The position numbers were made by a program, and so were the translations under genes. Shown piece after piece: positions 33,696 to 42,115 of a stretch of 64,000 nt of DNA. Within the stretch, counting starts at the first letter, position 1, and each line of letters starts with the position of its first letter. The notes beneath the pieces are model-generated. The model was not told the DNA's origin and did not search any database. It saw nothing but the letters and a program-made list of their open reading frames with translations. The DNA is from Amycolatopsis coloradensis (GTDB lineage Bacteria > Actinomycetota > Actinomycetes > Mycobacteriales > Pseudonocardiaceae), in the NCBI RefSeq assembly GCF_001953865.1, contig NZ_MQUQ01000041.1:1-64000 (forward strand), in the 5' to 3' direction.

Positions 33696-34286
33696 GTGAA
33701 GACCTCATTCAGGCGCGGGCTGGCCACGGCCTGCGCCGGTGTCGCCGCGATGGTCGCCCTCCAGGCGCCCGCTTCCGCGGCGCCCGCGATCACGGCGGCC
33801 ACCACGATCCCGATCAAGATGCAGGCGCAGGAGAAGAGCAACTGGTGCTGGGACGCCAGCGGCAACACCATCGCCGCCTGGTGGGGACACTCGATCTCCC
33901 AGACGAAGTTCTGCCAGGTCGCGCACAACGAGTCCGGTTCGGACTGTGCGAACAACCAGGGCTACCTGAGCGATCAGCAGCGCGTGTTCCGGTGGCTCGG
34001 ATTCGGCAACGTCGGCACCTACAGCTCCTCGGGCCAGACGCTGACCTTCGCCTCGATCAAGAGCCAGGTCGACGCGCGGCAGCCGATCGGCACCCGGATC
34101 GGCTGGCGCAGCGGCGGCGGCCACATGCACGTGCTCTACGGCTACGACAACACCAATGGCGCGACGACGGTGTACTACGGCGACCCGTGGGGTTCGAGCC
34201 CCCGCTACAACCAGATGAGCTACAACGCCTACCGGTCCAACAACTCCTTCACCTGGACCCACACCGTCTACGGGATCAAGGACTGA
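33696..34286 (+). CDS. Secreted C70 (AvrRpt2-like) papain-fold protease
   Basis: The 196-residue protein has a signal peptide (about 1-29, ASA|AP) and a compact papain-like domain: Cys51 in KSNWCWDASG, His143 in GGGHMHV and Asp163 in YGDPW, the triad and context of peptidase family C70. In plant pathogens such proteins cut host targets; soil actinomycete members are unstudied. GTG 33696 follows AGGAG. A gene for a surface-anchored protein follows 4 bp later, so the two form an operon. Confidence 0.9.
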   Translation: MKTSFRRGLATACAGVAAMVALQAPASAAPAITAATTIPIKMQAQEKSNWCWDASGNTIAAWWGHSISQTKFCQVAHNESGSDCANNQGYLSDQQRVFRWLGFGNVGTYSSSGQTLTFASIKSQVDARQPIGTRIGWRSGGGHMHVLYGYDNTNGATTVYYGDPWGSSPRYNQMSYNAYRSNNSFTWTHTVYGIKD

Positions 34287-34290
34287 AACC

Positions 34291-35043
34291 ATGAAGCGAA
34301 CCTTCCTCGGCGCCACGATCCTCGCTCTCGGACTGTCTCTGGCACTCGGCGGCCACGCCTCCGCCGCGGATTCCCCGGCAGGCGTACCCACCGCCGCCGA
34401 TCTCGCCGCGGTGTCCACAGTGGTCACCAGCGACGCGACCACCCAGCGGCTCGCCAAAGCGGAGTTCCCCGGTGCGGCCAAGGCCGACATGGCCGTCGCG
34501 GCCAGGACCGCCAAAGCCGATCCGCGCACCCCGGTGGCGGTCTACCAGCCGACCGCGGCCTTCATCGCCGGCACCTCGGCCGTGCCGGCGGAACTGGCCT
34601 ACGTCGCCACTCCCGCCACCCTGGGCAACGGCGACGCGGCGACCGTGTGGTCGCAGCGCGAAGGCACGGGCTGGTCGGTCTACAACGTCGCCTCGGGTGA
34701 CGTCGAAAAGCGCCTCGCGGCGCGGGTCGGCAAGGGCTACCTCCTGAGCGAACCGCAGGCCGGTGCCTGGTACGCCGTCGACGGGGACATCGTGACCGTC
34801 CTCGATGGATCGTCGGTGGCGAAGACCGGCGAGAAAATGACCCTCGCCGCCTACCGTGAGGCCCTGCAAACCCGCTACGGCGACAAGCTGCCCGGCTCGA
34901 CCTACGACCGCACGGGCGCGGCCGGTGGTTACGGCGCCTCCCCGGTGGGCGACGACTCGGTGCCGTGGTGGCCGTACGCCCTCGGCGCGGTGTTCCTCGC
35001 CGCGGCGGGCGCGGCCGTCACGCTGAGGCTCCGCAGGCAGTAA
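34291..35043 (+). CDS. Surface-anchored protein paired with the C70 protease
   Basis: The 250-residue protein has a cleavable signal peptide (1-26, ASA|AD), an extracellular domain of about 190 residues with no family that I recognise, and a C-terminal membrane helix (WPYALGAVFLAAAGAAVTLR) with a short basic tail, i.e. type I topology. It begins 4 bp after the protease stop, so it is surely co-transcribed. It could be a propeptide-like chaperone, inhibitor, docking partner or substrate of the protease; nothing in the sequence decides this. Confidence 0.8.
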   Translation: MKRTFLGATILALGLSLALGGHASAADSPAGVPTAADLAAVSTVVTSDATTQRLAKAEFPGAAKADMAVAARTAKADPRTPVAVYQPTAAFIAGTSAVPAELAYVATPATLGNGDAATVWSQREGTGWSVYNVASGDVEKRLAARVGKGYLLSEPQAGAWYAVDGDIVTVLDGSSVAKTGEKMTLAAYREALQTRYGDKLPGSTYDRTGAAGGYGASPVGDDSVPWWPYALGAVFLAAAGAAVTLRLRRQ

Positions 35044-35057
35044 GCGGCAGTGACGAC

Positions 35058-35085
35058 GGGCCGGGATCTCCCGGGATCCCGGCCC
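35058..35085 (+). terminator. Terminator hairpin after the C70 operon
   Basis: GGGCCGGGAT pairs with ATCCCGGCCC around an 8-nt loop, 15 bp after the stop. Confidence 0.75.
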
Positions 35086-35110
35086 CCTGCGGCCGCCAAC
35101 GGAGAGCACA

Positions 35111-35173
35111 CGTGATCAGACGGACATCACCTGTGATCAGCCGGACATCACGGGTGTTGTCCGGCTGATCACC
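35111..35173. repeat. GTGATCAG repeat element, copy A
   Basis: GTGATCAGACGGACATCAC and GTGATCAGCCGGACATCAC stand in tandem, and the second pairs over 15 bp (35133-35147) with 35158-35172. A related inverted repeat with the same GTGATCAG-CGGAC core flanks the insertion sequence near 60.7 kb. Confidence 0.75.
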
Positions 35174-35179
35174 GCCGCG

Positions 35180-36661
35180 TCAGGCGAAGGTGTAGTCCTC
35201 GATGGGGAAGTTCTGGGCCTCCTTGATGGCGTTGAGGGTGGAGGACGGGCGGAGCAAGGTCGCCTCCCCGTGCGGGTTGAAGTAGTAGCTGTTCGCCGGA
35301 GCGCAGTTCCCGAGGGTGAAGATCGAGTCGCCGAGCCGTTCGGTCATCCGGTCGAGGAACGCGTCGTTGGCCTCCTGCGTGACCTCGAACTCGGTCGCGC
35401 CGCGGCGCCGCATCGCACCGAAAAGCCGGTCCATATGCCGCATCTGCGTCTCGATGGTGGTGAAATAGGACAGTCCCGAATACGAATACGGGCTGTTGAG
35501 CGAAATGAAGTTCGGGAACTTCGGGATCGCGACGCCCTCGTAGGCCTGGAACCGGTTCTCCCGCCACCACTTCCCGAGATCGCGACCACCGCGGCCGATG
35601 ATCTCGACCGCCGGGAAGTTCGCCTCCCACAGGTCGAATCCGGTCGCCAGCACCAGGACGTCGATGTCCCGCCGCGCACCGTCGGCCGTCTCGATCCCGG
35701 TCTCGTCGATCTTCGCGATGGACGTCGTCTCCAGGTGCACGTGGTCCTTGGTGAAGGCCGGGAAGTACTCGTTGGAGAACGTCGGACGCTTACAGCCGAA
35801 CGAATACCGCGGCGTCAGTTCCGCACGCAGCCCCGGATCCCGCACCTGACGGCGGAGATGCGCCAGGCACCACATCTTCCCGAGCCGGTTCGCGATCGGC
35901 AGTTGCCTGTAGTGCAGCACGCCGGAGACCATCATCAGTTCCAGCAACGCGGTCCCGGTCAGCCGGGCGACCCGCTGGGTGAACGGCACCGCGGCGAACG
36001 CGCGCCGGACCGCCTTGGGCACCGGGAAGTCCAGTTTCGGGCTCACCCAGATCGGGGTCCGCTGGTACACGCTGAGTTCCCGCGCGAGGGACGCGATCTC
36101 AGGGATCAATTGGACCGCGGTCGCGCCGGTGCCGATCACAGCGACGCGTTTGCCCGCGAGGTCGTAGCCGTCGTCCCACGCGGTGGTGTGGATGACCTTG
36201 CCGCCGAAGGTGTCGATGCCGGAGATGTCGGGTTTCTTGGGCTGGGAAAGGAACCCTGTCGCGGTCAGCAGGTACTTCGCCGTGACAGGCTCGCCCTCGG
36301 CGCGGGAAACCGTCCAGTGCGCGTTCGCCTCGTCCCAGACGGCACCGGTGACAACGGTGCCGAAGCGCATGTAGCGCCGCAGCCGGTACTTGTCCGCGAC
36401 GTGCTCGGCGTACCGCTTGAGTTCCGCGCCCGGCGCGAACAGCCGCGACCAGTGCGGGTTCGGCTCGAACGAGTACGAGTAGGTGGCCGACGGGATGTCG
36501 ACGGCCAGCCCAGGATAGCGGTTCACATGCCAGGTGCCGCCGAGATCGGACTCGCGTTCGAGGATGAGCAAGTTGTCGTAGCCGAGCCGGTTGAGCTGGA
36601 TCGCCGCGCCCATCCCGCCGAAACCGGCCCCGACGACGACGGCGTCGTACTGCGCGTTCAT
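35180..36661 (-). CDS. Type I Baeyer-Villiger flavin monooxygenase
   Basis: The 493-residue protein has an FAD motif GAGFGG (11-16), an NADPH motif VIGTGATAVQ near 180, and between them FGGKVIHTTAWD, an exact match to the BVMO fingerprint FxGxxxHxxxWD. It would insert oxygen next to a ketone, making an ester, or oxidise a heteroatom. Start ATG 36661 overlaps the upstream SDR stop by 4 bp. A much longer frame reaching 37534 is the shadow of the SDR gene. Third gene of the patatin-SDR-BVMO operon, where an SDR ketone product could be its substrate. Confidence 0.93.
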   Translation of the reverse strand: MNAQYDAVVVGAGFGGMGAAIQLNRLGYDNLLILERESDLGGTWHVNRYPGLAVDIPSATYSYSFEPNPHWSRLFAPGAELKRYAEHVADKYRLRRYMRFGTVVTGAVWDEANAHWTVSRAEGEPVTAKYLLTATGFLSQPKKPDISGIDTFGGKVIHTTAWDDGYDLAGKRVAVIGTGATAVQLIPEIASLARELSVYQRTPIWVSPKLDFPVPKAVRRAFAAVPFTQRVARLTGTALLELMMVSGVLHYRQLPIANRLGKMWCLAHLRRQVRDPGLRAELTPRYSFGCKRPTFSNEYFPAFTKDHVHLETTSIAKIDETGIETADGARRDIDVLVLATGFDLWEANFPAVEIIGRGGRDLGKWWRENRFQAYEGVAIPKFPNFISLNSPYSYSGLSYFTTIETQMRHMDRLFGAMRRRGATEFEVTQEANDAFLDRMTERLGDSIFTLGNCAPANSYYFNPHGEATLLRPSSTLNAIKEAQNFPIEDYTFA

Positions 36662-37506
36662 GCGTTTTCCTCCCGGTGGGTGTCCTGATCGAGACGCGTG
36701 CGGTAGGCCGCGCGATCCGGTGAGTCGGGGCGCAGCGCCCGGTCGTCCCGCATCAGGCGGCGGAAGGCGTTGAGCGCCGGTTCGGGCGTCACACCGGCAA
36801 GGCTCGCGAGCGCGCCGACGTAACCGGGCACGGCGATCTCCGCGGCACGGGTGCGGACGGAAGCCACGACGGCGTCGGCGATCCGGCCCGGTTTCACCTT
36901 CGGGATCGGCCGCATGTCCAGCCCCGACGCGAGCGCGGTGTCGACCGCGGACGGCAGCACGGCGGAGACGCTCACGCCGTGCGGCGCGTACTCCAGCCGG
37001 GTCGCCGCGGTCAACCCGACGACGGCGAACTTGCTGGCGTTGTAGATCGCCAGCCCCTTGACGGGGAACTTCCCGGCCAGCGACGCGACGTTGACGATGT
37101 GCCCGCGGCGGCGCTCCAGCATGCCGGGCAGCGCCAGCCGCATACCGTGGACGACGCCGAAGACGTTGACCTCCATGGTCGCCCGGTTCAGCGCGTCGGA
37201 GAGGTCGAGGAAACCGCCGTTGGGCATGATCCCGGCGTTGTTGACGAGCACCGCGAGCGGCCCGTTCGCCTGTTCGGCGTCGCCGAGAAAGGCGGCGAAG
37301 GAAACGGGGTCGGCGACGTCGAGGTGATGCGCGGTCCCGCCGATGTCGGCGGCGGTGCGTTTCGCGGCCTCGAGATCGAGGTCGCCGATGGACACGCGCG
37401 CGCCGAGCGCGGCCATGCGTTCCGCGGTCGCGCGGCCGATGCCCTGTCCCGCACCGGTGATCGCCACATGCGCGCGAGCGAGGTCGAGGTCCGGGTACTT
37501 GCTCAC
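36658..37506 (-). CDS. Short-chain dehydrogenase in BVMO operon
   Basis: A 282-residue classical SDR: TGAGQGIG (17-24), NNAGI, and YNASK. The C-terminal 35 residues are longer than usual and basic. It would oxidise an alcohol to the ketone that the neighbouring BVMO converts to an ester, which the patatin-like hydrolase might then cut. Overlaps both neighbours by ATGA, so all three are translationally coupled. Confidence 0.9.
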   Translation of the reverse strand: MSKYPDLDLARAHVAITGAGQGIGRATAERMAALGARVSIGDLDLEAAKRTAADIGGTAHHLDVADPVSFAAFLGDAEQANGPLAVLVNNAGIMPNGGFLDLSDALNRATMEVNVFGVVHGMRLALPGMLERRRGHIVNVASLAGKFPVKGLAIYNASKFAVVGLTAATRLEYAPHGVSVSAVLPSAVDTALASGLDMRPIPKVKPGRIADAVVASVRTRAAEIAVPGYVGALASLAGVTPEPALNAFRRLMRDDRALRPDSPDRAAYRTRLDQDTHREENA

Positions 37507-38450
37507 GCGCGCACTCCCTCTCGTTCGAAAGCACCGGCGACCAGGCCGGGCGCCGTCCTCAACGCGGTCGCGAGCACGTGCTCCCGCCGCCGTCCGTCCA
37601 TGAAGTTGGCGCCCATGGCGGCGAGATCGGCCGGCCCCGGTTCGATCCGGATCACCCGCACGCCCGCCGCGCGCAACCGACGCGCCTCATCGTCCACGCG
37701 CCGGGTCATCGCCGTCCGCAGCAGGCGTTCCAGCTTGGCCGGACCGCGCGCCGGGGCCCCGCCTTCGCTGCTCATCGGCGCGATCAGCACGACCTCGCCG
37801 ACGTCGTGGCCGAGCAGGAGATCGGCCGAGGTCGGCGAAACCGTCCCGCCGTCGAGCAGCGGACGTCCGCCCACAACCGGCGGTGGGAACCAGCCGGGGA
37901 TCGCCCACGACGCGGCGATCGCCTCGCCGAGCCGGGCGGGCGGGGCGTCCGGGGAGCCGAGCGCGACCCGTCCTCCCGCCGGATCCGTGGCCATCAGCCA
38001 GGTCGCGGGATGCGGGACCCAGCCATCCGGTGCCAAGGCTTCCCCGAGTTCGCGTAGCCAGCCGGCGTCTCCCCTGCCACGGGGAAGAAGTCCCGCGAGA
38101 CCGGCCATCGCGTCGACGTCCCGGCGCAGCGCGGCCCGGACGAGCTTGGCCGCGGGCCACCGGGGATACGGCACCGGCGGGAACCGGTTCGGCACCCGCC
38201 GGACGTGCGCGGCGACGATGGGATCGCCATCAGGCGTACCTGCCAGCGCGCCGAGGATCGCCTTCGCCGGGATACCCGCCCCGAGCATGGCCACCGCCTC
38301 GGCGCCCGCGGAGGTCCCGACCAGGACGTCCGCCTCGCGCGGATCCCAGCCCGCCCGAGTGTGGAGCGCGTCGAGGACCGCCGCTGTCCAGGCAAAGCCC
38401 AGCGTGCCGCCGCAGCCGAGCACCAGCGCCCTCGCGGAATGACGTGTCAT
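37503..38450 (-). CDS. Patatin-like phospholipase/esterase
   Basis: The 315-residue protein has the patatin layout: oxyanion loop GCGGTLG (12-18), nucleophile elbow GTSAG with Ser47, and the dyad Asp in LLDGGTVSP. It is a Ser-Asp lipid acyl hydrolase of the cytosol or membrane face. TACCGT (38458-38463) ends 7 nt before ATG 38450, and the ATG lies inside a 14-bp palindrome, so transcription is probably leaderless and shut off by the divergent TetR protein. Confidence 0.9.
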   Translation of the reverse strand: MTRHSARALVLGCGGTLGFAWTAAVLDALHTRAGWDPREADVLVGTSAGAEAVAMLGAGIPAKAILGALAGTPDGDPIVAAHVRRVPNRFPPVPYPRWPAAKLVRAALRRDVDAMAGLAGLLPRGRGDAGWLRELGEALAPDGWVPHPATWLMATDPAGGRVALGSPDAPPARLGEAIAASWAIPGWFPPPVVGGRPLLDGGTVSPTSADLLLGHDVGEVVLIAPMSSEGGAPARGPAKLERLLRTAMTRRVDDEARRLRAAGVRVIRIEPGPADLAAMGANFMDGRRREHVLATALRTAPGLVAGAFEREGVRA

Positions 38451-38471
38451 TTCCGGAACGGTATGTCATTT
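38438..38471. promoter_or_regulatory. TetR operator between patatin operon and TetR gene
   Basis: AATGAC-GT-GTCATT (38438-38451) is a perfect palindrome over the patatin start. TGTCATTT recurs at 38464-38471, 19 bp away, near the -10 of both divergent genes. Confidence 0.6.
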
Positions 38472-38498
38472 GAATGTCCGAAGCAATAAGCTGGCGGG

Positions 38499-39131
38499 AT
38501 GACGACGGAGACCCCGGTCAGCAGGGCCGCACGGAAGAAGCAGGAACTACGGCGCGAGATCGTGGAGACCGCGTTCGACTGCTTCGCCGAACGCGGCTAC
38601 CACGCGACGGGGATCGCCGACATCGCCGCGCGGCTGGGCATCGGGCACGGCACCTTCTACCGCTACTTCCAGAACAAACGGGACATCGTCGACCACGTCA
38701 TCACGGACCTGGTCGAGAAGGTGGTCGCCTCGCTGGCGGCGGACAACGCCCCCGACGCGGTCAACAGCCTGGCCGAATACCGCAAGCAGAGCGCGAGGAT
38801 CGGCGACGCGCTCGCCGAGATCTTCGGCAGTGACCCGCGGATGGCCCGGTTCCTCCTGCTCGAGGCCGCCGGCATCGACGCCGAGATGCGGGAACGCGTA
38901 CTGGACTTCTACGAGACCGCCGCGGAACTGACCGCGGGCTACCTCCACCACGGCGTCCGTCTCGGTTATCTGCACGAGGATCTGGACGTCGACGCCACCG
39001 CGCGGGCGATCAACGGGATGATCCTCGCTTCGGTGCTTTCCGGACTGCGCGATCCGTCGCCGCGAGGGCAGGCGGCGATGAGCAGAGCGGTCCGCCGCGT
39101 CATGTACGACGGGATCGCGGCGCGTCCCTAG
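38499..39131 (+). CDS. TetR-family regulator of the patatin/SDR/BVMO operon
   Basis: The 210-residue protein has a TetR helix-turn-helix (AFDCFAERGYHATGIADIAA, then GIGHGTFYRYFQNKRDIV) and a helical ligand domain. TAAGCT (38487-38492) lies 6 nt before the ATG, as in leaderless genes. It is divergent from the patatin operon with only 48 bp between starts, so one palindrome can control both. The ligand is unknown; substrates of the BVMO are candidates. Confidence 0.92.
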   Translation: MTTETPVSRAARKKQELRREIVETAFDCFAERGYHATGIADIAARLGIGHGTFYRYFQNKRDIVDHVITDLVEKVVASLAADNAPDAVNSLAEYRKQSARIGDALAEIFGSDPRMARFLLLEAAGIDAEMRERVLDFYETAAELTAGYLHHGVRLGYLHEDLDVDATARAINGMILASVLSGLRDPSPRGQAAMSRAVRRVMYDGIAARP

Positions 39132-39162
39132 AAGAACCGGCCGGCCGGTCCGCTTACGACAC

Positions 39163-39192
39163 ACCAGCAGGCGGGGGCCCGGCGTTGCTGGT
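39163..39192. terminator. Possible hairpin between convergent TetR and AraC genes
   Basis: ACCAGCA and TGCTGGT pair around a 16-nt GC-rich loop. Weak compared with the other hairpins listed. Confidence 0.35.
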
Positions 39193-39273
39193 GCCGGATC
39201 CCATGGAACCGCTCGCGGCCCCCGGCCGTCCAGCGGCGAAAACGCAGAGTCGCACCGACGAAAACGAACGTCA

Positions 39274-40212
39274 TCACTCGCGCAGGGTCTGACTTGGTGA
39301 CTCACCGAAGGCCGCGCGATAGTGCGCGCTCAACCTGCTCCCGTCCAGGAACCCCCACTTCGCCGCGATTCCGGTGACCGTCGTGCCGTCACCGGGTTCG
39401 GCGGCACGGAGTTCGGCCCGGACCCGGTCCAGCCGCACCCGGCGCAGATAAGCCATCGGCGTGGTGTCCAGGTACCGCCGGAACGCCAGTTGCAGGGCAC
39501 GCACGGAGACCCGGCAGGCGCGGGCGATGTCCGCCACGCCGAGGTCGAGGTCCGGATTCGCCTCCAGGAAGGTGATCCCGCGGCGCACGGTGCCCGGGAC
39601 GGCGTCACGGCGGTCACGGGGACGGGAATCGCCCTCGCCCGCAGTGAAGGTGTCCAGCGCCATCGCGGCCATCAGCCGTCCGGCCGCGCCGAGCACCAGC
39701 GGGCCGTACTCCGCCCCCGGTTCGGAAAAGAGCCCGGTGAGGTAGTCGACCGTCTGCCGCCATCGCCGGGCCTTCTCCGGACTCACCGGGTCGTAGCACA
39801 GCCGCTCGACCGGCCCGCCGTCCATCCCGGTGAACAGCGAAAGGTCGATACCGGTGACCTGGAGGCGCGCGCCGTGCATCCCGGTCCGGTAGCCGTGCCC
39901 AGGGTGCGGGCCGACGAACACGTCGCCCGGACCCAGCCTGCGGTCGCTGACGCCGTCGTCGATCTCCAGCCCGCCGCCCAGCACGCGCAACAGCACCACC
40001 CTGCCCAGCGGCTGGACGACGACCTCCGTGGTCAGCGTGTTGTGCAGGAAGTCGAAATGCACGTCCCCGAGATCACAGCGGTTGTGCTCGAAACGGTAGT
40101 TCTCGACGGTGCCTCGCACCCGCAACCGGTTGTCGCGGTAGGCCTCGGCGATCAGGGCACGTGCCTGTTCCGGATCGGTGGTCGCGAAGTCCGTCACCCT
40201 CGGTTCGTGCAC
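39274..40212 (-). CDS. AraC-family regulator with cupin-like N-terminus
   Basis: The 312-residue protein ends in a two-helix-turn-helix AraC domain (DLGVADIARACRVSVRALQL, then PMAYLRRVRLDRVRAEL and AAKWGFLDGSRLSAHYRAAF). The N-terminal 170 residues fold as the AraC_binding_2 type (VVVQPLGRVVLLRVLGGG, GPGDVFVGPHPGHG). Such proteins respond to small aromatic or fatty compounds. It is alone; a wrecked gene pair lies upstream. Target genes unknown. Confidence 0.92.
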   Translation of the reverse strand: MHEPRVTDFATTDPEQARALIAEAYRDNRLRVRGTVENYRFEHNRCDLGDVHFDFLHNTLTTEVVVQPLGRVVLLRVLGGGLEIDDGVSDRRLGPGDVFVGPHPGHGYRTGMHGARLQVTGIDLSLFTGMDGGPVERLCYDPVSPEKARRWRQTVDYLTGLFSEPGAEYGPLVLGAAGRLMAAMALDTFTAGEGDSRPRDRRDAVPGTVRRGITFLEANPDLDLGVADIARACRVSVRALQLAFRRYLDTTPMAYLRRVRLDRVRAELRAAEPGDGTTVTGIAAKWGFLDGSRLSAHYRAAFGESPSQTLRE

Positions 40213-40305
40213 CGGACCACGCCTCCTTTCCGTTCACCCGTAACGAAAAGTCCGCTCACCGGAACGCTACCGCCCATCGGCGGGCACGGCCAGACCGAGT
40301 CGGAG

Positions 40306-40452
40306 TCATCCGGCCGGCCGGAATGACTCACCCGCGCGGTCGAGGATCGCCCTGGCGCGCAGTTCGACCGGCCGGTCGACCATCTGCCCGTCCGCCACGA
40401 CGACGGAACCGTCGCCCACGAGCGCGGCCACGCTCCTGGCCCACTCGATTGC
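40306..40452 (-). pseudogene. C-terminal scrap of a CitE/HpcH-type lyase
   Basis: The minus strand encodes IEWARSVAALVGDG, VVVADGQMVDRPVELRARAI and LDRAG, the last helix and strand of the CitE / HpcH aldolase-like fold (usually DGxMVDxPVxxxARxxL). The upstream part is missing because the frame runs into the LysR remnant. Together they suggest a divergent citE-lysR pair that lost both 5' halves. Confidence 0.6.
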
Positions 40453-40857
40453 CCCGTGCCGTTCGCCGAGGTGGCCGCGCGTCCGCTCGTCATGCCGTCC
40501 GAGGGGCACGCGCTGCGCACCCTCATCGACGGCGCGGCCCGTGAAGCAGGCGCCCAGACCGAGGTCACCGTGCAGACCAACTCCATGACGCTGCAGAAAC
40601 GGCTGGTACTCGGCGGGCACGGCTGGACGATCCTGCCGGGCATCGGTATCGCGGCGGACGTCGCCGACGGCGTCTTGAGCGCGGCGCCGGTGCGCGAACC
40701 GGAGGTCTGGCGCACCGTCGTCCTCGGCATCCCCAAGACCGGCCGCGTCACGCCCGCTGTCGACGCCGTCGCGGGCACTGGTCCAGCAGATCCACCAGAC
40801 GGTGAACGAGGGGCGAGTGGCCCTCGGCCAGACTGTGGGAAGACCGAACAGGAGAAG
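40441..40857 (+). pseudogene. LysR regulator, 5' half deleted and frameshifted
   Basis: The plus strand encodes VPFAEVAARPLVMPSEGHAL, EVTVQTNSMTLQKRLVLGG and GHGWTILPGIGIAADV, the second half of a LysR effector domain. The DNA-binding domain is absent. Near 40773 the frame shifts; the expected tail LVQQIHQTVNEG continues in another frame and ends at the next gene's ATG. Not functional. Confidence 0.7.
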
Positions 40858-40858
40858 G

Positions 40859-41641
40859 ATGACCACGCTCCCCCGAACCGGCCACGCAGTCGCCGCCGAC
40901 GGCACCCGGCTGGCCTACCAGTGGCACGGCACGGGCAGGCCGCTCGTGCTGCTGGCCGGGCAGGCGAACGACCACAAGTGGTGGAACCGCACGCGCGGGG
41001 ATTTCCCGAGCACGATCACCATGGACTACCGCGGCACCGGAGCCAGCGACGCACCCGATACCCCCTATTCCACAACGGGATTCGCGGACGACGTGATCGC
41101 GGTCCTCGACGAACTCGGCGTCGCCGAGGCCGACGTCTACGGAACCTCGATGGGTGGCCGCGTCGCGCAATGGGTCGCCGCGCGGTACCCCGGCCGGGTG
41201 CGGCGGCTCGTCCTCGGCTGCACCTCACCCGGCGGCACCCACGGCGTCGAGCGGTCGAACGACGTGCGGCTGGCCCTCGCCCGGCGATCCTCCGTCGAGG
41301 CGCGAAAAACGCTGGAGAATCTGATGTACACGCCCGGATGGCGGGCCGCGAACCCCGGCCCGTACCGGGTGCTGGGCGCGCACGGGATGCCGCCGCACGC
41401 GGTCCGCGGGCACCTCGTCGCGAGCAACACCCACGACGCCTGGGACGTACTCCCGGAGATCACCGCCCCCACCCTGGTCCTCCACGGCGACGACGACCTG
41501 CTCGCTCCGCCTGCGAACGCGCCCCTGCTGGCCGACCGGATTCCCGAAGCGCGGATGCACCTCTTCGCCGGGGCACGGCACGCCTACTTCGACGAGTGCC
41601 GTCCCGAGTCGAGCGAGCTGGTGAGCGACTTCCTCGGGTAA
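40859..41641 (+). CDS. Alpha/beta-hydrolase
   Basis: The 260-residue protein has the alpha/beta-hydrolase order: oxyanion region LLAGQANDHKWW, nucleophile elbow YGTSMGG with Ser97, acid in LHGDDDLLAPP, and His in AGARHAYFDE. It resembles enol-lactone hydrolases and C-C bond hydrolases of the 3-oxoadipate type, but no such pathway is adjacent. ATG 40859 has AGGAGAAGG directly upstream. Genes on both sides are wrecked, so this may be the survivor of a former operon. Confidence 0.9.
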   Translation: MTTLPRTGHAVAADGTRLAYQWHGTGRPLVLLAGQANDHKWWNRTRGDFPSTITMDYRGTGASDAPDTPYSTTGFADDVIAVLDELGVAEADVYGTSMGGRVAQWVAARYPGRVRRLVLGCTSPGGTHGVERSNDVRLALARRSSVEARKTLENLMYTPGWRAANPGPYRVLGAHGMPPHAVRGHLVASNTHDAWDVLPEITAPTLVLHGDDDLLAPPANAPLLADRIPEARMHLFAGARHAYFDECRPESSELVSDFLG

Positions 41642-41730
41642 CTCATGCCGACCGGGTATGTGCCCATCGCGGATTTCCATTTCTCAACCATGGCGCTCAC
41701 AGCTCATTCCCGGAGCGAAGGAGCTTCCCT

Positions 41731-42115
41731 TGCCACACAAGAAGCCCGGGGTCGTGGCTAACGTGGTTCGTGGCGGGCTCCTTACCCGAGGGAAACCTGA
41801 CGGCACAGTTGCTTCCACAGCCGTCGGATTCCTGATGCGCCCGCTCGGCGGCTGGCTACTGGGCCCGCGTCAATCGGCATCATCCGACCCGCCGATCGCT
41901 CTTGTGCCATGATCACGGCGCTGGTGTTTCTCAGTGGCTATACGGCGTTGTCAGCGATCACCAAGACGGGTGTTCCCCACCAACGTCTTCGGCGGGCTTT
42001 CGAGGCCGAGCGCTCTGGCGTTGAAGCAGGCTGGCACGAGAGTGTGTTCTTCTGGCTGGTGACCGGGTGTTTCCCGTTGACGTTCGCGGCCACGTTGGCG
42101 GTTCGGGAGCCTTCT
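41731..42115 (+). pseudogene. MHS-type MFS permease, deleted and frameshifted
   Basis: Pieces in several plus-strand frames fit a metabolite:H+ symporter of the KgtP/ShiA type: NVVRG at 41760, EGNLTAQLL, then TAVGFLMRPLGGWLLG (helix 2, 41800-41870), then a jump to ALVFLSGYTALSAITKT and VFPTNVFGG in the next frame, and the last helix HESVFFWLVTGCFPLTFAAT ending at about 42115. Helices 3-10 are missing. Confidence 0.65.

Noticed and set aside
35180-37534. 784-residue fusion extending the BVMO N-terminus
   Set aside because: The extra part is the SDR gene read in a wrong frame; ATG 36661 and the ATGA overlap mark the real start.
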